64,000 nt of DNA from the NCBI GenBank assembly GCA_021789695.1, contig JAJYJH010000005.1, positions 1 to 64,000 of the forward strand, in the 5' to 3' direction. The translations under genes were made by a program, and so were the position numbers. Each line of letters begins with the position of its first letter. Within the stretch, counting starts at the first letter, position 1. Below, piece by piece: positions 24,700 through 33,913 of this stretch. Source of the stretch: a bacterium. Lineage in GTDB: Bacteria > Elusimicrobiota > Elusimicrobia > Elusimicrobiales > UBA9959. The notes beneath the pieces were generated by a model that saw nothing but the letters and a program-made list of their open reading frames with translations, was not told the DNA's origin and did not search any database.

Positions 24700-25929
24700 C
24701 TACTTCCAGATACCGGGAATCCTGGTCCCGTCCCAAGGGCAGAGCCCGCCGGTGGGCGTCAGGCGGTCCTCCAGCACGGCGTAGCCGTAGCGGCGCACCA
24801 GCACGCGTCCGCACTTAGGACAGAAGGTGTTCTCCCCAGGGTCTCCCGGCACGTTGCCGACGTAGACGTAATGCAGGCCCCTGGCCATCGCTATCTCCCG
24901 CGCCTTGTCCAGCACGGCCGCTGGGGTCGGCGGCGCGTCGGTCAGCAGATATTCCGGCATGAATCTGGAGAAGAACAACGGCGTGTCGGCCCCCAGGTTG
25001 TCCTTTACCCAGCCGGATAGGGCGGCCAGGTCCCGCTGCGAGTCGTTCAACCCGGGAATCACCAGATTGACCACCTCCGTCAGCTTCTTCTTTTTCTTCA
25101 GCTCCAGCAGCGTCCGCTTGACGGCCTCCAGGTCGCCCCCGGCGTAACGGCGGTAGAAGGATGGCGTGAAACCTTTCAGGTCTATCTTCACCACGTTCAT
25201 GTAGGGAAGCAGCTCGTCGAGCGGGCGGCGGTTGATGTAGCCCGCGCTGACCATGACGTTCTTCAGGCCGGCCGCGTGCGCCAGTTTCGCGGTGTCGTAC
25301 ATATACTCGTAGAAGACCGAGGGCTCGGAATAGGTGAAGGCCACGGAGCGGCAATGCGTCGCCTTGGCGTAGCGCACTACCTCCTCCGGGGAGAGCTCGG
25401 AGGTTACCGCGGTGAAAATCTCTCCGTAAAGCCTGCCGTCGGGACCCCGCCTAACGGCCAGGGAGGAAGGGACCGCGGACGCGGCCGGGGCCTGCTCCGG
25501 GTAGATTTGAGAGATCTCCCAGTTCTGGCAGCCCCTGCACCTGAGATTGCAGCCCGGAGCGGCCAGCGAATACACCAGGCTGCCAGGGTATATGTGGTAG
25601 ACCGGCTTCTTCTCTATAGGGTCAACGTGCACCGCAGCCGGCAGGGCGTAAACCAGGGTCTTCAGCTTCCCGCCGGAATTCATGCGCACCCTGCAGCGGC
25701 CCCGCGCGCCTTCCGGCAGGAAGCAGTTCCACGGACAGAGGCGGCACCGCACGCCGTCGCAGACGGGGGCCGCGAAACGGGCGTCACGGACGTGCGGGTT
25801 ACTTTCCGGAAAGAGGGAGGCGAAGGTTGAAGGAGGCGGTCTGAAGGCCGTCAGAGCCGCGGCCGCCACCGCCATGCCCGCGGCCGCGAAAGCCCAGGCG
25901 AAGGCGGCGGCCGCGCGCCGGCGGCTCAT
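24700..25929 (-). CDS. AmmeMemoRadiSam system radical SAM enzyme, membrane-anchored
   Basis: 409 aa. The radical SAM cluster motif CNLRCRGC (Cys127, 131, 134) is preceded by a Cys-rich entry (Cys57, 62, 65, 69, 79; CRLCPWNC), and CPKC lies near the C-terminus; all are usual for this family. The N-terminus SRRRAAAAF followed by a hydrophobic stretch (about 10-28) looks like a Tat-type or anchoring signal. The ATG at 25929 overlaps the LOG gene stop (ATGA). The frame extends to 26049 inside the LOG gene but shows no conserved sequence. Confidence 0.92.
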   Translation of the reverse strand: MSRRRAAAAFAWAFAAAGMAVAAAALTAFRPPPSTFASLFPESNPHVRDARFAAPVCDGVRCRLCPWNCFLPEGARGRCRVRMNSGGKLKTLVYALPAAVHVDPIEKKPVYHIYPGSLVYSLAAPGCNLRCRGCQNWEISQIYPEQAPAASAVPSSLAVRRGPDGRLYGEIFTAVTSELSPEEVVRYAKATHCRSVAFTYSEPSVFYEYMYDTAKLAHAAGLKNVMVSAGYINRRPLDELLPYMNVVKIDLKGFTPSFYRRYAGGDLEAVKRTLLELKKKKKLTEVVNLVIPGLNDSQRDLAALSGWVKDNLGADTPLFFSRFMPEYLLTDAPPTPAAVLDKAREIAMARGLHYVYVGNVPGDPGENTFCPKCGRVLVRRYGYAVLEDRLTPTGGLCPWDGTRIPGIWK

Positions 25930-26795
25930 TTTTTGCTGGCCTCTTCGTACGGGTGGGCCTTGTAGAAGGCCTTTATCCGCCCGAGGATCTCTTCGCCAGA
26001 TTCGGCGAAGGAGAAGAGGTCCAGGTCCTCCTCGGAGATGTAGCCCCACTTGGCCATGTTCCTGAAGTGGATGACGTCCTCCCAGTACTTCCTGCCCACC
26101 AGCACTATGGGCAGGCGGCTCTTCTTGCCTGTCTGCACCAGCGTCAGGACCTCGAAGAGCTCGTCCATCGTGCCGAAGCCGCCGGGGAACACCACCAGGG
26201 CCCTGGCCCGCATCACGAAGTGCATCTTACGGATCGCGAAGTAGTGGAAGCGGAAGCAGAACTCGGGGGAAACGTAAGGGTTCGGGCCCTGCTCCATCAT
26301 CAGCGTGATATTGAGGCCCACGCTGTGCGCGCCGGCCTCATGAGCGCCGCGATTGGCGGCCTCCATGATACCCGGGCCGCCTCCGGTGACCACCACCAGC
26401 TTGCGGCCGTTGTTTAGCACGTCGGTCTGCGAGACCAGACGGCCGAAATCTCGGGCTATTTCATAGAACTTGGTGGACGCCCTGAGGCGCTTCACGGAGG
26501 CCAACTTATTGCGGAGCATCGGATTCTTCGGGTCCTTCTTCAGCATGGCCTCGACGCTCTTTACGCGCTCGTCGGTCTGCTCCTTGTCCCAGCTCCGCGC
26601 GCTGCCGAAGACCACGACGGTGGACTTAACGTCGTGTTCCTCCAGTATCATCTCCGGCTTCAGCAGCTCCAGCTGCAGCCGCACAGGGCGCAGTTCGTCG
26701 CGGCTAAGGAACTCAGGGTCGGTGTAAGCCTTGCGGTAAGCTGGCGACCTGCGCAGCGCCAGAATTTCCTTGCTGACTTTGGGGGTTTTATTCAC
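25926..26795 (-). CDS. LOG family protein (TIGR00730 Rossmann fold)
   Basis: 289 aa. Signatures VVTGGGPGIMEAANRGAH and FPGGFGTMDELFE (PGGxGTxxE) define the family once called lysine decarboxylases; members split nucleoside 5'-monophosphates to release base and ribose phosphate (LOG activity in cytokinin makers). An N-terminal extension of about 90 residues is present, as in longer bacterial members. GTG start at 26793-26795 with AAGGAG six bases before it. First gene of the operon with the AmmeMemoRadiSam pair. Confidence 0.9.
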   Translation of the reverse strand: MNKTPKVSKEILALRRSPAYRKAYTDPEFLSRDELRPVRLQLELLKPEMILEEHDVKSTVVVFGSARSWDKEQTDERVKSVEAMLKKDPKNPMLRNKLASVKRLRASTKFYEIARDFGRLVSQTDVLNNGRKLVVVTGGGPGIMEAANRGAHEAGAHSVGLNITLMMEQGPNPYVSPEFCFRFHYFAIRKMHFVMRARALVVFPGGFGTMDELFEVLTLVQTGKKSRLPIVLVGRKYWEDVIHFRNMAKWGYISEEDLDLFSFAESGEEILGRIKAFYKAHPYEEASKK

Positions 26796-26825
26796 GATGG
26801 ACTCCTTGTGTCTTGGTGTAAGCGG

Positions 26826-28709
26826 TCAAACTGCAGCTCCGGCGCGCCGGCCCAGCCAGGCCGCCGCCGCCGCGGCCATCTTTTCCGGCGTCAGACCTAT
26901 CTCCTCGTAAAGCTCTTCCGGCTTGCCCTGTTCCACGTATGAATCCGGGATGCCGAGGCGCAGCAGGCGCGGCTGCAGGCCCGCGGAATTGAGGAACTCC
27001 AGCACAGCGGAACCGAAGCCGCCGGCCAGAGAATTGTCCTCCGTCGTTACCAGCGAGCCCGCGACGGCCAGTTCCTTTATCAGTTCCTCGTCCAGCGGCT
27101 TGACGAAGCGCATATCGGCCACGCCGGCGTCTATGCCGGCCGCCTTCAGCAACTCGGCCGCCTTCAGCGCCGGATGAACCCGGTTGCCTATCGCCAGGAA
27201 ATTCAGGTCGCGGCCGCGAGAGAGCGCGCGGCCGCGGCCTATAGGCAGCGCCTTCGGCTCCGGATCCATGACAACGCCGAAGCCCTTACCGCGCGGGTAG
27301 CGCAGCAGGGCCGGCCGGCCGCAGGAAAGGGCCGTAGCCAACATATGCTGCAGCTCGTTCTCGTCGGCTGGGGCCATCACGACCACGTCGGGAACCATGC
27401 GAAAAAGCCCGAGATCGAACACGCCGTGATGGGTCGGCCCGTCCTCCCCCACCACGCCGGCGCGGTCCATGGCTATGACGACCGGCAGTTTCTGCAGCGA
27501 GATGTCGTGCTGCACCTGGTCGAAGGCGCGCTGCATGAACGAGGAGTAGATCGCGGCCACCGGCCGCAGGCCCTCCGCGGCGAGGCCGGCGGCGAACGTG
27601 ACGGCGTGCTCCTCGGCTATGCCCACGTCGTAGTAGCGCCGCGGGAAAGCGTCGCGGAAAAGGTCCAGGCCGGTTCCTTCCGGCATCGCGGCGGTTATCG
27701 CGCAAATCTTCGGGTCCTTCTTGGCCAGTTCCACCAGCGTGCGGCCGAACACCTGAGTGAAGGTGGGCGTCTGCGTTCCGGCCGCAGGGGCTTTCTTCGC
27801 CTCGCCGGTCCGCACGTCGAACTTCGGCGTGCCGTGGAACTCGGTGGGCGAGTCTTCGGCGGGCTCATAACCGCGGCCCTTCTTGGTTACCACGTGCAGC
27901 AACACCGGCCCCTTGAGGCCCTTCACGTAGCCCAGCACCTCCGCCAATTCGGAAAGGTTGTGGCCGTCCACCGGACCGAAATAGGTGAACCCCATCTCCT
28001 CGAAGATCATGCCTGGGAAGAACAGCACGCGGGCGCGCTTGGCCACGCGCAGCGCCTGCTTGCCCCAGAACTGGAAGCGGTTCAGGAACAGCTCGGCCTT
28101 GCGCCCGGCGTCCTGCACGGTGCCGAGCGTGAGCAACTTCGTCAAAATGTGGCCGAGCCGGCCTACGCGCTGCGAGATGAACATCTGGTTGTCATTGAGG
28201 ACCACCAGCAGGTCGGTACGCAACTGGCCTATGTTCTGCATAGCCTCCCAGGCCATACCGCCGGTCATCGCGCCGTCGGCCACCACGGCCACAACGCGGT
28301 GCGAGGCGCCCTGCTGGTCGCGGGCCGCCGCCATGCCCGCCGCGGCGGAGAGCGCCGTGGAAGCGTGGCCGGCGCCGAAGGCGTCGTACTCCGACTCGTA
28401 GCGCTTCAGGAATCCGGAGAGGCCGCCCTTCGTGCGTATCGTGGCGAATTTGTCGGCTCGGCCGGTCAGGATCTTGTGGGCGTAGGCCTGGTGACCGGTG
28501 TCGAAAACTATGCGGTCGCGCGGCGTGTCGAAGACGTAGTGCAGGGCCAGTATCAGGTCGGTAGCGCCGAGGCTGGAGGCCAGGTGGCCGCCGGTGCTGC
28601 TGACACCATCGACTATCAGCTTGCGCACTTCGGAGGCGAGCGCCGGCAGCTGCTCCAGCGGAAGTTTCTTAATATCCTCGGGACCGCGGATGTTCTTAAG
28701 GAGTTCCAT
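26826..28709 (-). CDS. dxs: 1-deoxy-D-xylulose-5-phosphate synthase
   Basis: 627 aa, usual length. It joins pyruvate and glyceraldehyde 3-phosphate with thiamine diphosphate, the first step of the DXP pathway. The TPP-binding block VVADGAMTGGMAWEAMQN with the later NDN, GHASTALSAAAGMA, and the transketolase-type EEHAVTFAAGLA and DRAGVVGEDGPTHHGVFD are complete. It starts 1 base after the polyprenyl synthase stop, so the two are one isoprenoid operon. Confidence 0.97.
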   Translation of the reverse strand: MELLKNIRGPEDIKKLPLEQLPALASEVRKLIVDGVSSTGGHLASSLGATDLILALHYVFDTPRDRIVFDTGHQAYAHKILTGRADKFATIRTKGGLSGFLKRYESEYDAFGAGHASTALSAAAGMAAARDQQGASHRVVAVVADGAMTGGMAWEAMQNIGQLRTDLLVVLNDNQMFISQRVGRLGHILTKLLTLGTVQDAGRKAELFLNRFQFWGKQALRVAKRARVLFFPGMIFEEMGFTYFGPVDGHNLSELAEVLGYVKGLKGPVLLHVVTKKGRGYEPAEDSPTEFHGTPKFDVRTGEAKKAPAAGTQTPTFTQVFGRTLVELAKKDPKICAITAAMPEGTGLDLFRDAFPRRYYDVGIAEEHAVTFAAGLAAEGLRPVAAIYSSFMQRAFDQVQHDISLQKLPVVIAMDRAGVVGEDGPTHHGVFDLGLFRMVPDVVVMAPADENELQHMLATALSCGRPALLRYPRGKGFGVVMDPEPKALPIGRGRALSRGRDLNFLAIGNRVHPALKAAELLKAAGIDAGVADMRFVKPLDEELIKELAVAGSLVTTEDNSLAGGFGSAVLEFLNSAGLQPRLLRLGIPDSYVEQGKPEELYEEIGLTPEKMAAAAAAWLGRRAGAAV

Positions 28710-28710
28710 A

Positions 28711-29637
28711 TCAGTTTTCCCGCCTATAGACGAAATCGGCTATGCCGGCCAGGGCTTTCTTTGGCGCTTCGGCGCCACGCACTTTTTCTAGCCGCCCGAG
28801 GGCCCGCGCCATCAACCCCTCAGCCCGGCGTCGGGCCTCGCCTACCCCGAGAAGGGAGGCATAGGTGAGCTTGCGATTGCGCGCGTCGCTGCCGCTCTTG
28901 CCCAGCTTCTCCTTGTCACCGACCACGTCGAGAACGTCGTCTGTCACCTGGAAGCAGAGTCCCATTTCCCGCCCGAAAGCGGAAAGAGCCATGAAATCCT
29001 TCTCCGGAGCCCCCGCCAGCGCGGCGCCCATCTCCAGCGCGGCGGTCAGCAGGTCCGCGGTCTTGTGCAGGTGTATGTAGGAAAGCAGTTCCAGTCCCTT
29101 GCGCCCGCGGGCGGGCGTGAGCTTCGAATCCAGGAAGCCCTCGGCCTCAAGGTCCGCCGCCTGGCCCGAAACCATGCCGCGCGCCCCGGACCTGGTGGCC
29201 AGCACCGAGGCCGCTTTCAGCAGGAACGCGGGCTTAACCCGGGCCGGATACCCCGAGGACAGCAGCACGGTGAAGGAATCGGTCAGCAACGCGTCGCCGG
29301 CCAGCACGGCCAGCGCCTCGCCGTAGACCTTATGGCAGGTGGGCCTGCCGCGGCGCAGGTCGTCGTCGTCCATCGCGGGAAGGTCGTCGTGCACCAGCGA
29401 ATATGTATGCACCATCTCCAGCGCGCAGGCGGCCGGCAGTATGTCTCCGGCGCGGCCGCCGAAGATCTCGTAGGCGGCGCCCATCAACACCGGGCGCAGG
29501 CGCTTGCCCCCGGCGGACAGCGTGTAGGACATGGCCTCGGCCAGGCGCGGATGTGCCCCTTTGAGGCGAGAAACGAATAAAGGCAGCGCCCTGTTGACCG
29601 CTTGCGCCCTTTTCCTGAGGTAGAGCTCGGTACGCAT
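28711..29637 (-). CDS. polyprenyl diphosphate synthase (IspA type)
   Basis: 308 aa. Both Asp-rich motifs are seen: HDDLPAMDDDDLRRG (first) and QVTDDVLDVVGD (second). It condenses isopentenyl diphosphate with allylic diphosphates; size fits farnesyl or geranylgeranyl diphosphate synthase, and the chain length cannot be fixed from sequence by eye. Directly upstream of dxs. Confidence 0.93.
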   Translation of the reverse strand: MRTELYLRKRAQAVNRALPLFVSRLKGAHPRLAEAMSYTLSAGGKRLRPVLMGAAYEIFGGRAGDILPAACALEMVHTYSLVHDDLPAMDDDDLRRGRPTCHKVYGEALAVLAGDALLTDSFTVLLSSGYPARVKPAFLLKAASVLATRSGARGMVSGQAADLEAEGFLDSKLTPARGRKGLELLSYIHLHKTADLLTAALEMGAALAGAPEKDFMALSAFGREMGLCFQVTDDVLDVVGDKEKLGKSGSDARNRKLTYASLLGVGEARRRAEGLMARALGRLEKVRGAEAPKKALAGIADFVYRREN

Positions 29638-29684
29638 TTAGAGGAAATTATACAAATATTCTCGGCCGCGGCAGGGAAGCGCGG

Positions 29685-30716
29685 CTACCAGACCATCTGG
29701 AAACCGAACCGGTTAGTGGCGCCGAGCTCGCCGTAGCCGACATAGGAGTAGTCTATCCTGGTCCCCCCCAGCAGGCTGTTTTTGTCGGAGACGCTGTCGA
29801 AGTTGAGGCCGAAGCCGCCACTGACTTTGGAGCCGGTGTCCTTAAGCGAGGTATAGCCGAGGCGCAACTGAAAAAGGCGCATGATGTCCACCTGCAGGCC
29901 AGTGTCCGAGATATAATTCTGGTCGCGGTATTTCACCAGATCGGAGGCGACGGTGAAGATCATAATGTCGTTCACGGTGTGAAAATCCTTGGCCAGGCCG
30001 GCCCGCAGCGAGGAAGGCAGCTGCGCGGAGGATCCCTCGAACTTCTGCGCCGAGCCGAAGTTCATGGCCGAGGCGCCCAGCTGCAGGTGGTGCGGCAGCA
30101 CCAGCAGCACGCCGGCGTCGAAGGCCATGGCGGAGGAAGACGTGCCGGCCAGATCCTCGCTGATCTGCTTTACCGTGGCCCCGGCGGAAAAGCGGTAGAC
30201 CTTAGGGCGGTAGTCCCGCACCGGCTCTATGCGGGTCCAGGGCGGCGTTATCAGCATCGGGTCCAGTTTGCCGGCGTCCTGCGGGTAATGCGGCCAACTC
30301 TGGGCGAAGGAGAGCTCGGCGAAGCGGTGGCTGGTGGAGGCCTTGCCTATCGGCATATCGTTCTGGTCATAGGCGTCGATCTGCCCGCTGGAAAGCGCCG
30401 AGTAGGCCGCGCCCAGAGTCCCGAACGGGAAACGCCAGGACAGCGAGAGGTAGCCCTGGTTTACGCCCAGTATATACTGGTTATACGAGGCGGAAAGGGC
30501 CGAATAACTGAGCAGGCCCAGGCCGGCCGGGTTGTAGAGGATGGAGTCGGGCCCGACCATCGCGGTATAGGCCTCCCCCATGCCGGAAGGAATGGCCGCC
30601 ACCGGGATCTTCAGAAAATCCGCCGCCGTGGTGCCGGCGGAGGCGGCGTGCGACGGCACTCTCCCGGCGGCCAGCAGGGCCGCAGAGAAGATGAGTATCG
30701 GGACGCGCTTCGACAT
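29685..30716 (-). CDS. PorV/PorQ-type outer-membrane barrel protein
   Basis: 343 aa with a signal peptide (1-24). The N-terminal pattern TTAADFLKIPVAAIPSGMGEAYTAM followed by LYNPAGLGLL is the mark of the PorV/PorQ (UPF0164) barrels; the C-terminus ends in an aromatic strand (RFGFQMVW). In Bacteroidota PorV shuttles type IX secretion cargo; here only the fold is certain. It is transcribed divergently from the FliF-FliG operon and has its own promoter. Confidence 0.85.
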   Translation of the reverse strand: MSKRVPILIFSAALLAAGRVPSHAASAGTTAADFLKIPVAAIPSGMGEAYTAMVGPDSILYNPAGLGLLSYSALSASYNQYILGVNQGYLSLSWRFPFGTLGAAYSALSSGQIDAYDQNDMPIGKASTSHRFAELSFAQSWPHYPQDAGKLDPMLITPPWTRIEPVRDYRPKVYRFSAGATVKQISEDLAGTSSSAMAFDAGVLLVLPHHLQLGASAMNFGSAQKFEGSSAQLPSSLRAGLAKDFHTVNDIMIFTVASDLVKYRDQNYISDTGLQVDIMRLFQLRLGYTSLKDTGSKVSGGFGLNFDSVSDKNSLLGGTRIDYSYVGYGELGATNRFGFQMVW

Positions 30717-30768
30717 AGTGTATAAGCGAGGCGGCCGAAAGGGACAGACAGCCTTCCAACCGTATAAT

Positions 30769-30796
30769 AGTATACACTAATGACCGGCGGTTTCAA
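30769..30796 (-). promoter_or_regulatory. promoter of the PorV-like gene
   Basis: Minus strand: -35 TTGAAA (30791-30796), 16-base spacer, -10 TATACT (30769-30774); leader of about 45 bases to the ATG at 30716. Confidence 0.6.
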
Positions 30797-30842
30797 TAAC
30801 AGATTTGTTACAGCGCGGGTGAAAATTCCGGGCGCGCCTTTT

Positions 30843-30851
30843 TGGTATAAT
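30843..30851 (+). promoter_or_regulatory. extended -10 promoter of the motor operon
   Basis: TGGTATAAT is a perfect extended -10 box; no good -35 is seen. Start expected near 30858, followed by GGGGGGA (30881-30887) and the ATG at 30899. It lies about 75 bases from the divergent PorV-like promoter, so one regulator could serve both. Confidence 0.65.
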
Positions 30852-30898
30852 AGTGCGTTGTAACGCTGCACAATATACGCGGGGGGAAACGTTCCGTT

Positions 30899-32413
30899 AT
30901 GACTAGACAGATTCTGTTCGTGCTCGTTCTGGCCGCGCAAGCGCTGCTCTGCGGCGCCCCGGTTTTCGCCCAGTCCTCCAGCAAGACCTCGCTGGAGGCC
31001 CAGCTTGCGCTGGAAAGTTCCCTCGAAAAACGCGTCCAGATGGTGCTCTCTGAGGCACTGGGCACAGACGACGTGATAGTTATAATCTCCGCCGAGCTCC
31101 AGCAGCAGAACAAAAAAGCCCCGGAGCTCCTGCCCGGCGTGCCGCAAGAGGGCAGGATGGGCGAGCCATCGCTCTCCAGCTCCCTGACCATGGTAAAGTC
31201 AATCTCGGCACAGCTGATCCTGGACAAGGCGATGCCGGATGCTGACGTGAACCTGGCGAAGAAACTTACCGCCGGCCTGCTGGGCCTGCCGCCCGACAGG
31301 GAGGACCTTGTCAGCGTGGAGAGGATGGATTTCCGCCGCGCCAAGCCGATGACGGCATACGACCTGCTGGCGCCTGCGAACTTCTGGAGCCTGGCCTGGA
31401 TCATCGTCGTCGTCCTGCTCGCCCTTTTTACGATCTCGGTCTTCCTGGCGCCGGCCTCCAGGAGCCTGCGGACCTTCGCCGAATCCGCAGCGGCCAGGAC
31501 TGCGGCGCAGGAGGCCGCCCCCGCCGTGCGAAGGGAGGCGGCGCGAGAACCTGAGCCGAATGAACCGGCGACCGGGCAGGCCCAGCAGACCGCGCCCCCC
31601 AGGGCCCCGGCGGAAGACGGGCCAAAGCCCCCCTTTTGGTTCCTCTCACCGTCCCACCTTTCCAGCCTGGCCTTCATAATGAAGGAACACCCGGTGGAAG
31701 ACATTACCATCCTGCTGAGCTACTCCCCGCCAGAGCTGGCCGGCAAGCTGGCAGAGGCGCTGTATCCCAGGAGCGCGGAGGCTTTGGCCGCGCTGCCGCG
31801 CGTAACACTGATGCCGGAAGCACGTGTCCGGGCGCTGGAGACCGAAATCAGGAACGCGCTTGATTTCGTGGTGGGCGGAGAGGACAAGACCGTGGAGATT
31901 CTGAGCGGCCTGGACGAAAGCGTTCAGGAGAAGGCCCTGGCGGCCTTCTCCCGCCTGAATCCGGCTATGGCGCGGAAAATCCGCGCCTCCGTAGTGCGGT
32001 TAGCTAATGTGCTGGACCTGGAGCCTGCGCACGCGCAGGCGCTGGCCAGACGCCTGCCGATGCGGCTTCTTGCCGCCGCGCTCAAAGGCTCTCCGTACGC
32101 CTCCTCCTTCGCGGCAAAGCTGACCGGCGGTATGCAGGAGCGTCTCAAGCAGGAACTGGATCTCACGAGGGACCTCCCTCCGGAGGCCTACAAGGGCGAT
32201 CGCGTGAAGGTGGTGGAGGCCATGCGCCAGATGCTCAAAGAGGGGCTTATCGCCCTGAGACCGCAGGCCGCGGCGCCCCACGCGCCCAGGCCCGCCGGCG
32301 CCCCCCCAGCCGCCCAGCGCCAGCCGGTACCCGCCGCGGTTGGGGCAGCCCCCGCGCAAGCCGCCGCCATCCCCCCCGCCTCCAGGCCGGAACAGCCGGC
32401 GCCTAAACCCTGA
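30899..32413 (+). CDS. natural FliF-FliG fusion (membrane ring domain plus rotor torque domain)
   Basis: 504 aa. Signal peptide 1-24; residues 30-147 match the third ring-building domain of FliF (LEKRVQMVLSEALGTDDVIV ... DREDLVSVERMDF); TM 163-184 matches FliF's last TM; a Pro/Ala linker follows. From 251 it matches the FliG middle domain (EHPVEDITILLSYSPPE at 263-279, GG at 326-327, EILSGLDE) and then the FliG C-domain (ALKG at 394-397, then the charged helix and LKEGLIAL). The FliG N-domain, which only docks FliG onto FliF, is absent, as a fusion would allow. The first two FliF ring domains and TM1 are also absent. Pro/Ala-rich tail 456-504. First gene of a five-gene operon; next is MotA. 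Confidence 0.85.
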   Translation: MTRQILFVLVLAAQALLCGAPVFAQSSSKTSLEAQLALESSLEKRVQMVLSEALGTDDVIVIISAELQQQNKKAPELLPGVPQEGRMGEPSLSSSLTMVKSISAQLILDKAMPDADVNLAKKLTAGLLGLPPDREDLVSVERMDFRRAKPMTAYDLLAPANFWSLAWIIVVVLLALFTISVFLAPASRSLRTFAESAAARTAAQEAAPAVRREAAREPEPNEPATGQAQQTAPPRAPAEDGPKPPFWFLSPSHLSSLAFIMKEHPVEDITILLSYSPPELAGKLAEALYPRSAEALAALPRVTLMPEARVRALETEIRNALDFVVGGEDKTVEILSGLDESVQEKALAAFSRLNPAMARKIRASVVRLANVLDLEPAHAQALARRLPMRLLAAALKGSPYASSFAAKLTGGMQERLKQELDLTRDLPPEAYKGDRVKVVEAMRQMLKEGLIALRPQAAAPHAPRPAGAPPAAQRQPVPAAVGAAPAQAAAIPPASRPEQPAPKP

Positions 32414-32434
32414 CGAAGAACGAGGTAAAGAAAA

Positions 32435-33208
32435 ATGGACCTGATGACTTTTTTGGGAGCCGCCACCGGCATGGGCGTCATCGTCTTCGTCCTCTCCTCC
32501 GGCGGGATGCTGCGCTTTCTGCTGAACTGGGAGGCGATTATCCTTATTTTCGGGGGCACGCTGGGCTCTGTGATGATAGCCTACCCGTGGGCCGCGCTGA
32601 AATGGGTGAGGTCCTCGCTGGTGATGGTAATTTTCCCTCCCAGGCGGGCCCCGATCAACGAACTGATCCGCGCCATTGTCCGCTTCGCCGAGATAGCCAA
32701 GAGGAGCGGCGTCGACGCGATAGCAGGGGAACTGCGCTCCTCGCCGCATCCGTTCCTCACCGACGGCCTTCAGATGATGCTCGACGGCGTTGACATCCAC
32801 ATCCTGCGCGAGCGCATGGAGAACGACATCAACACGACGCGCCTGCGCCACCAGCAGCAGACCAACATCTTCACCTCGGCCGGCACCTTCGCCCCGATTT
32901 TCGGACTGCTCGGCACGCTCATAGGCGTCGTGCAGGTGCTCCGGAACATCCAGAACCCTCAGATGATGGGCTCTTCCATGGCCATCGCGATGACCGCGTC
33001 GTTCTACGGCATCTTCTCGGCCAACTTCCTGTTCCTGCCGATAGCCAGCAAGCTCGGCTACTATTCCGACGAGGACATCCTGAGCCGGGAGATCATCGCC
33101 AAGGGCGTGCTGTCCGTCTACGAGGGCGACGTACCGTGGCTGGTCTCAAAAAAACTGGAAGGTTATTTATCCCTGGCACTCAGGCGCAAGGCGAAGGCCG
33201 GAAAGTAG
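32435..33208 (+). CDS. motA: MotA-like stator protein
   Basis: 257 aa with four TM segments and a large cytoplasmic loop. Pro154 (TFAPIFGLLGTLIG) and Pro202 (ANFLFLPIASKL) correspond to the two prolines needed for torque in MotA. The loop holds the LRERMEND charged segment that contacts FliG, and EGDVPWLVSKKL matches the usual end motif. It should form the five-subunit ring around the MotB pair and push on the FliG domain of the preceding gene. GAGGT before the ATG. Confidence 0.94.
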   Translation: MDLMTFLGAATGMGVIVFVLSSGGMLRFLLNWEAIILIFGGTLGSVMIAYPWAALKWVRSSLVMVIFPPRRAPINELIRAIVRFAEIAKRSGVDAIAGELRSSPHPFLTDGLQMMLDGVDIHILRERMENDINTTRLRHQQQTNIFTSAGTFAPIFGLLGTLIGVVQVLRNIQNPQMMGSSMAIAMTASFYGIFSANFLFLPIASKLGYYSDEDILSREIIAKGVLSVYEGDVPWLVSKKLEGYLSLALRRKAKAGK

Positions 33209-33238
33209 TGGGCCGCGCTCGGGACCGGACGGCCGAAG

Positions 33239-33913
33239 ATGAAGTTCTTCATCGAACGCTACACTAAACGCAAGGTAGAGGAGAACCCCCTCTGGCTGGT
33301 CGTACTGTCCGACATCATGACCAATCTGATGCTGTTCTTTTTAATCCTCTACGTCTTCGCTATCCAGCCGGAGTCCGACGCGCGGGCGATGTTCATGAGC
33401 GGCTTCGACAAGGAGGCCGCTCAGAAGATGAAGGAGAAGAAGGCCGAGGAAGTGGTAAAGAAGTTCACCGAAGAAGACGTGGCGAAGAGGCTCGACGAGG
33501 ACCTGCTCAGGGCGGGAATGAAGGACATGGCGCAGGTGCAGGTGACCTCCAAGGAGATAAAGATAAACATAGCCGCCCCTATACTTTTCCCCTCCGGCAG
33601 CGCGGATCCCGCCCCCTCCTCGGCGCGGGTCCTCGGACCGGTGGCCGCCATACTAAACAAGCTCCCGAACGACGTGATAGTGGAAGGTTTCACGGACAAC
33701 GTGCCGATAAAGTCCGGCAGGTACGCCACCAACTGGGAACTGTCCGCCGCCCGGGCCACGGCCATCGTGGACCTGCTGGCGGACAAGTACTCGGTCTCTC
33801 AGGCCAGGATGATCGCCGCCGCCTACGGCGAGTACCGCCCTGTCGCGGACAACAATACGCGCGAGGGGCGGGCGCGCAACCGCCGCATTGAGATCATAGT
33901 ACCCAGAAAATGA
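33239..33913 (+). CDS. MotB-like stator protein, first copy
   Basis: 224 aa. A single TM carries the ion-binding Asp25 (LVVLSDIMTNLMLFFL). A charged Lys/Glu-rich helix follows (about 55-95, possible plug/linker). The OmpA-like peptidoglycan-binding domain (about 110-222) has EGFTDNVP, NWELSAARA and NRRIEI. It anchors the stator to the wall. Its stop overlaps the start of the second MotB-like gene. Confidence 0.92.
   Translation: MKFFIERYTKRKVEENPLWLVVLSDIMTNLMLFFLILYVFAIQPESDARAMFMSGFDKEAAQKMKEKKAEEVVKKFTEEDVAKRLDEDLLRAGMKDMAQVQVTSKEIKINIAAPILFPSGSADPAPSSARVLGPVAAILNKLPNDVIVEGFTDNVPIKSGRYATNWELSAARATAIVDLLADKYSVSQARMIAAAYGEYRPVADNNTREGRARNRRIEIIVPRK

Noticed and set aside
27174-28868. 564-codon + strand ORF
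   Set aside because: It lies fully antisense to dxs and the polyprenyl synthase start; long shadow frames are expected in GC-rich coding DNA.
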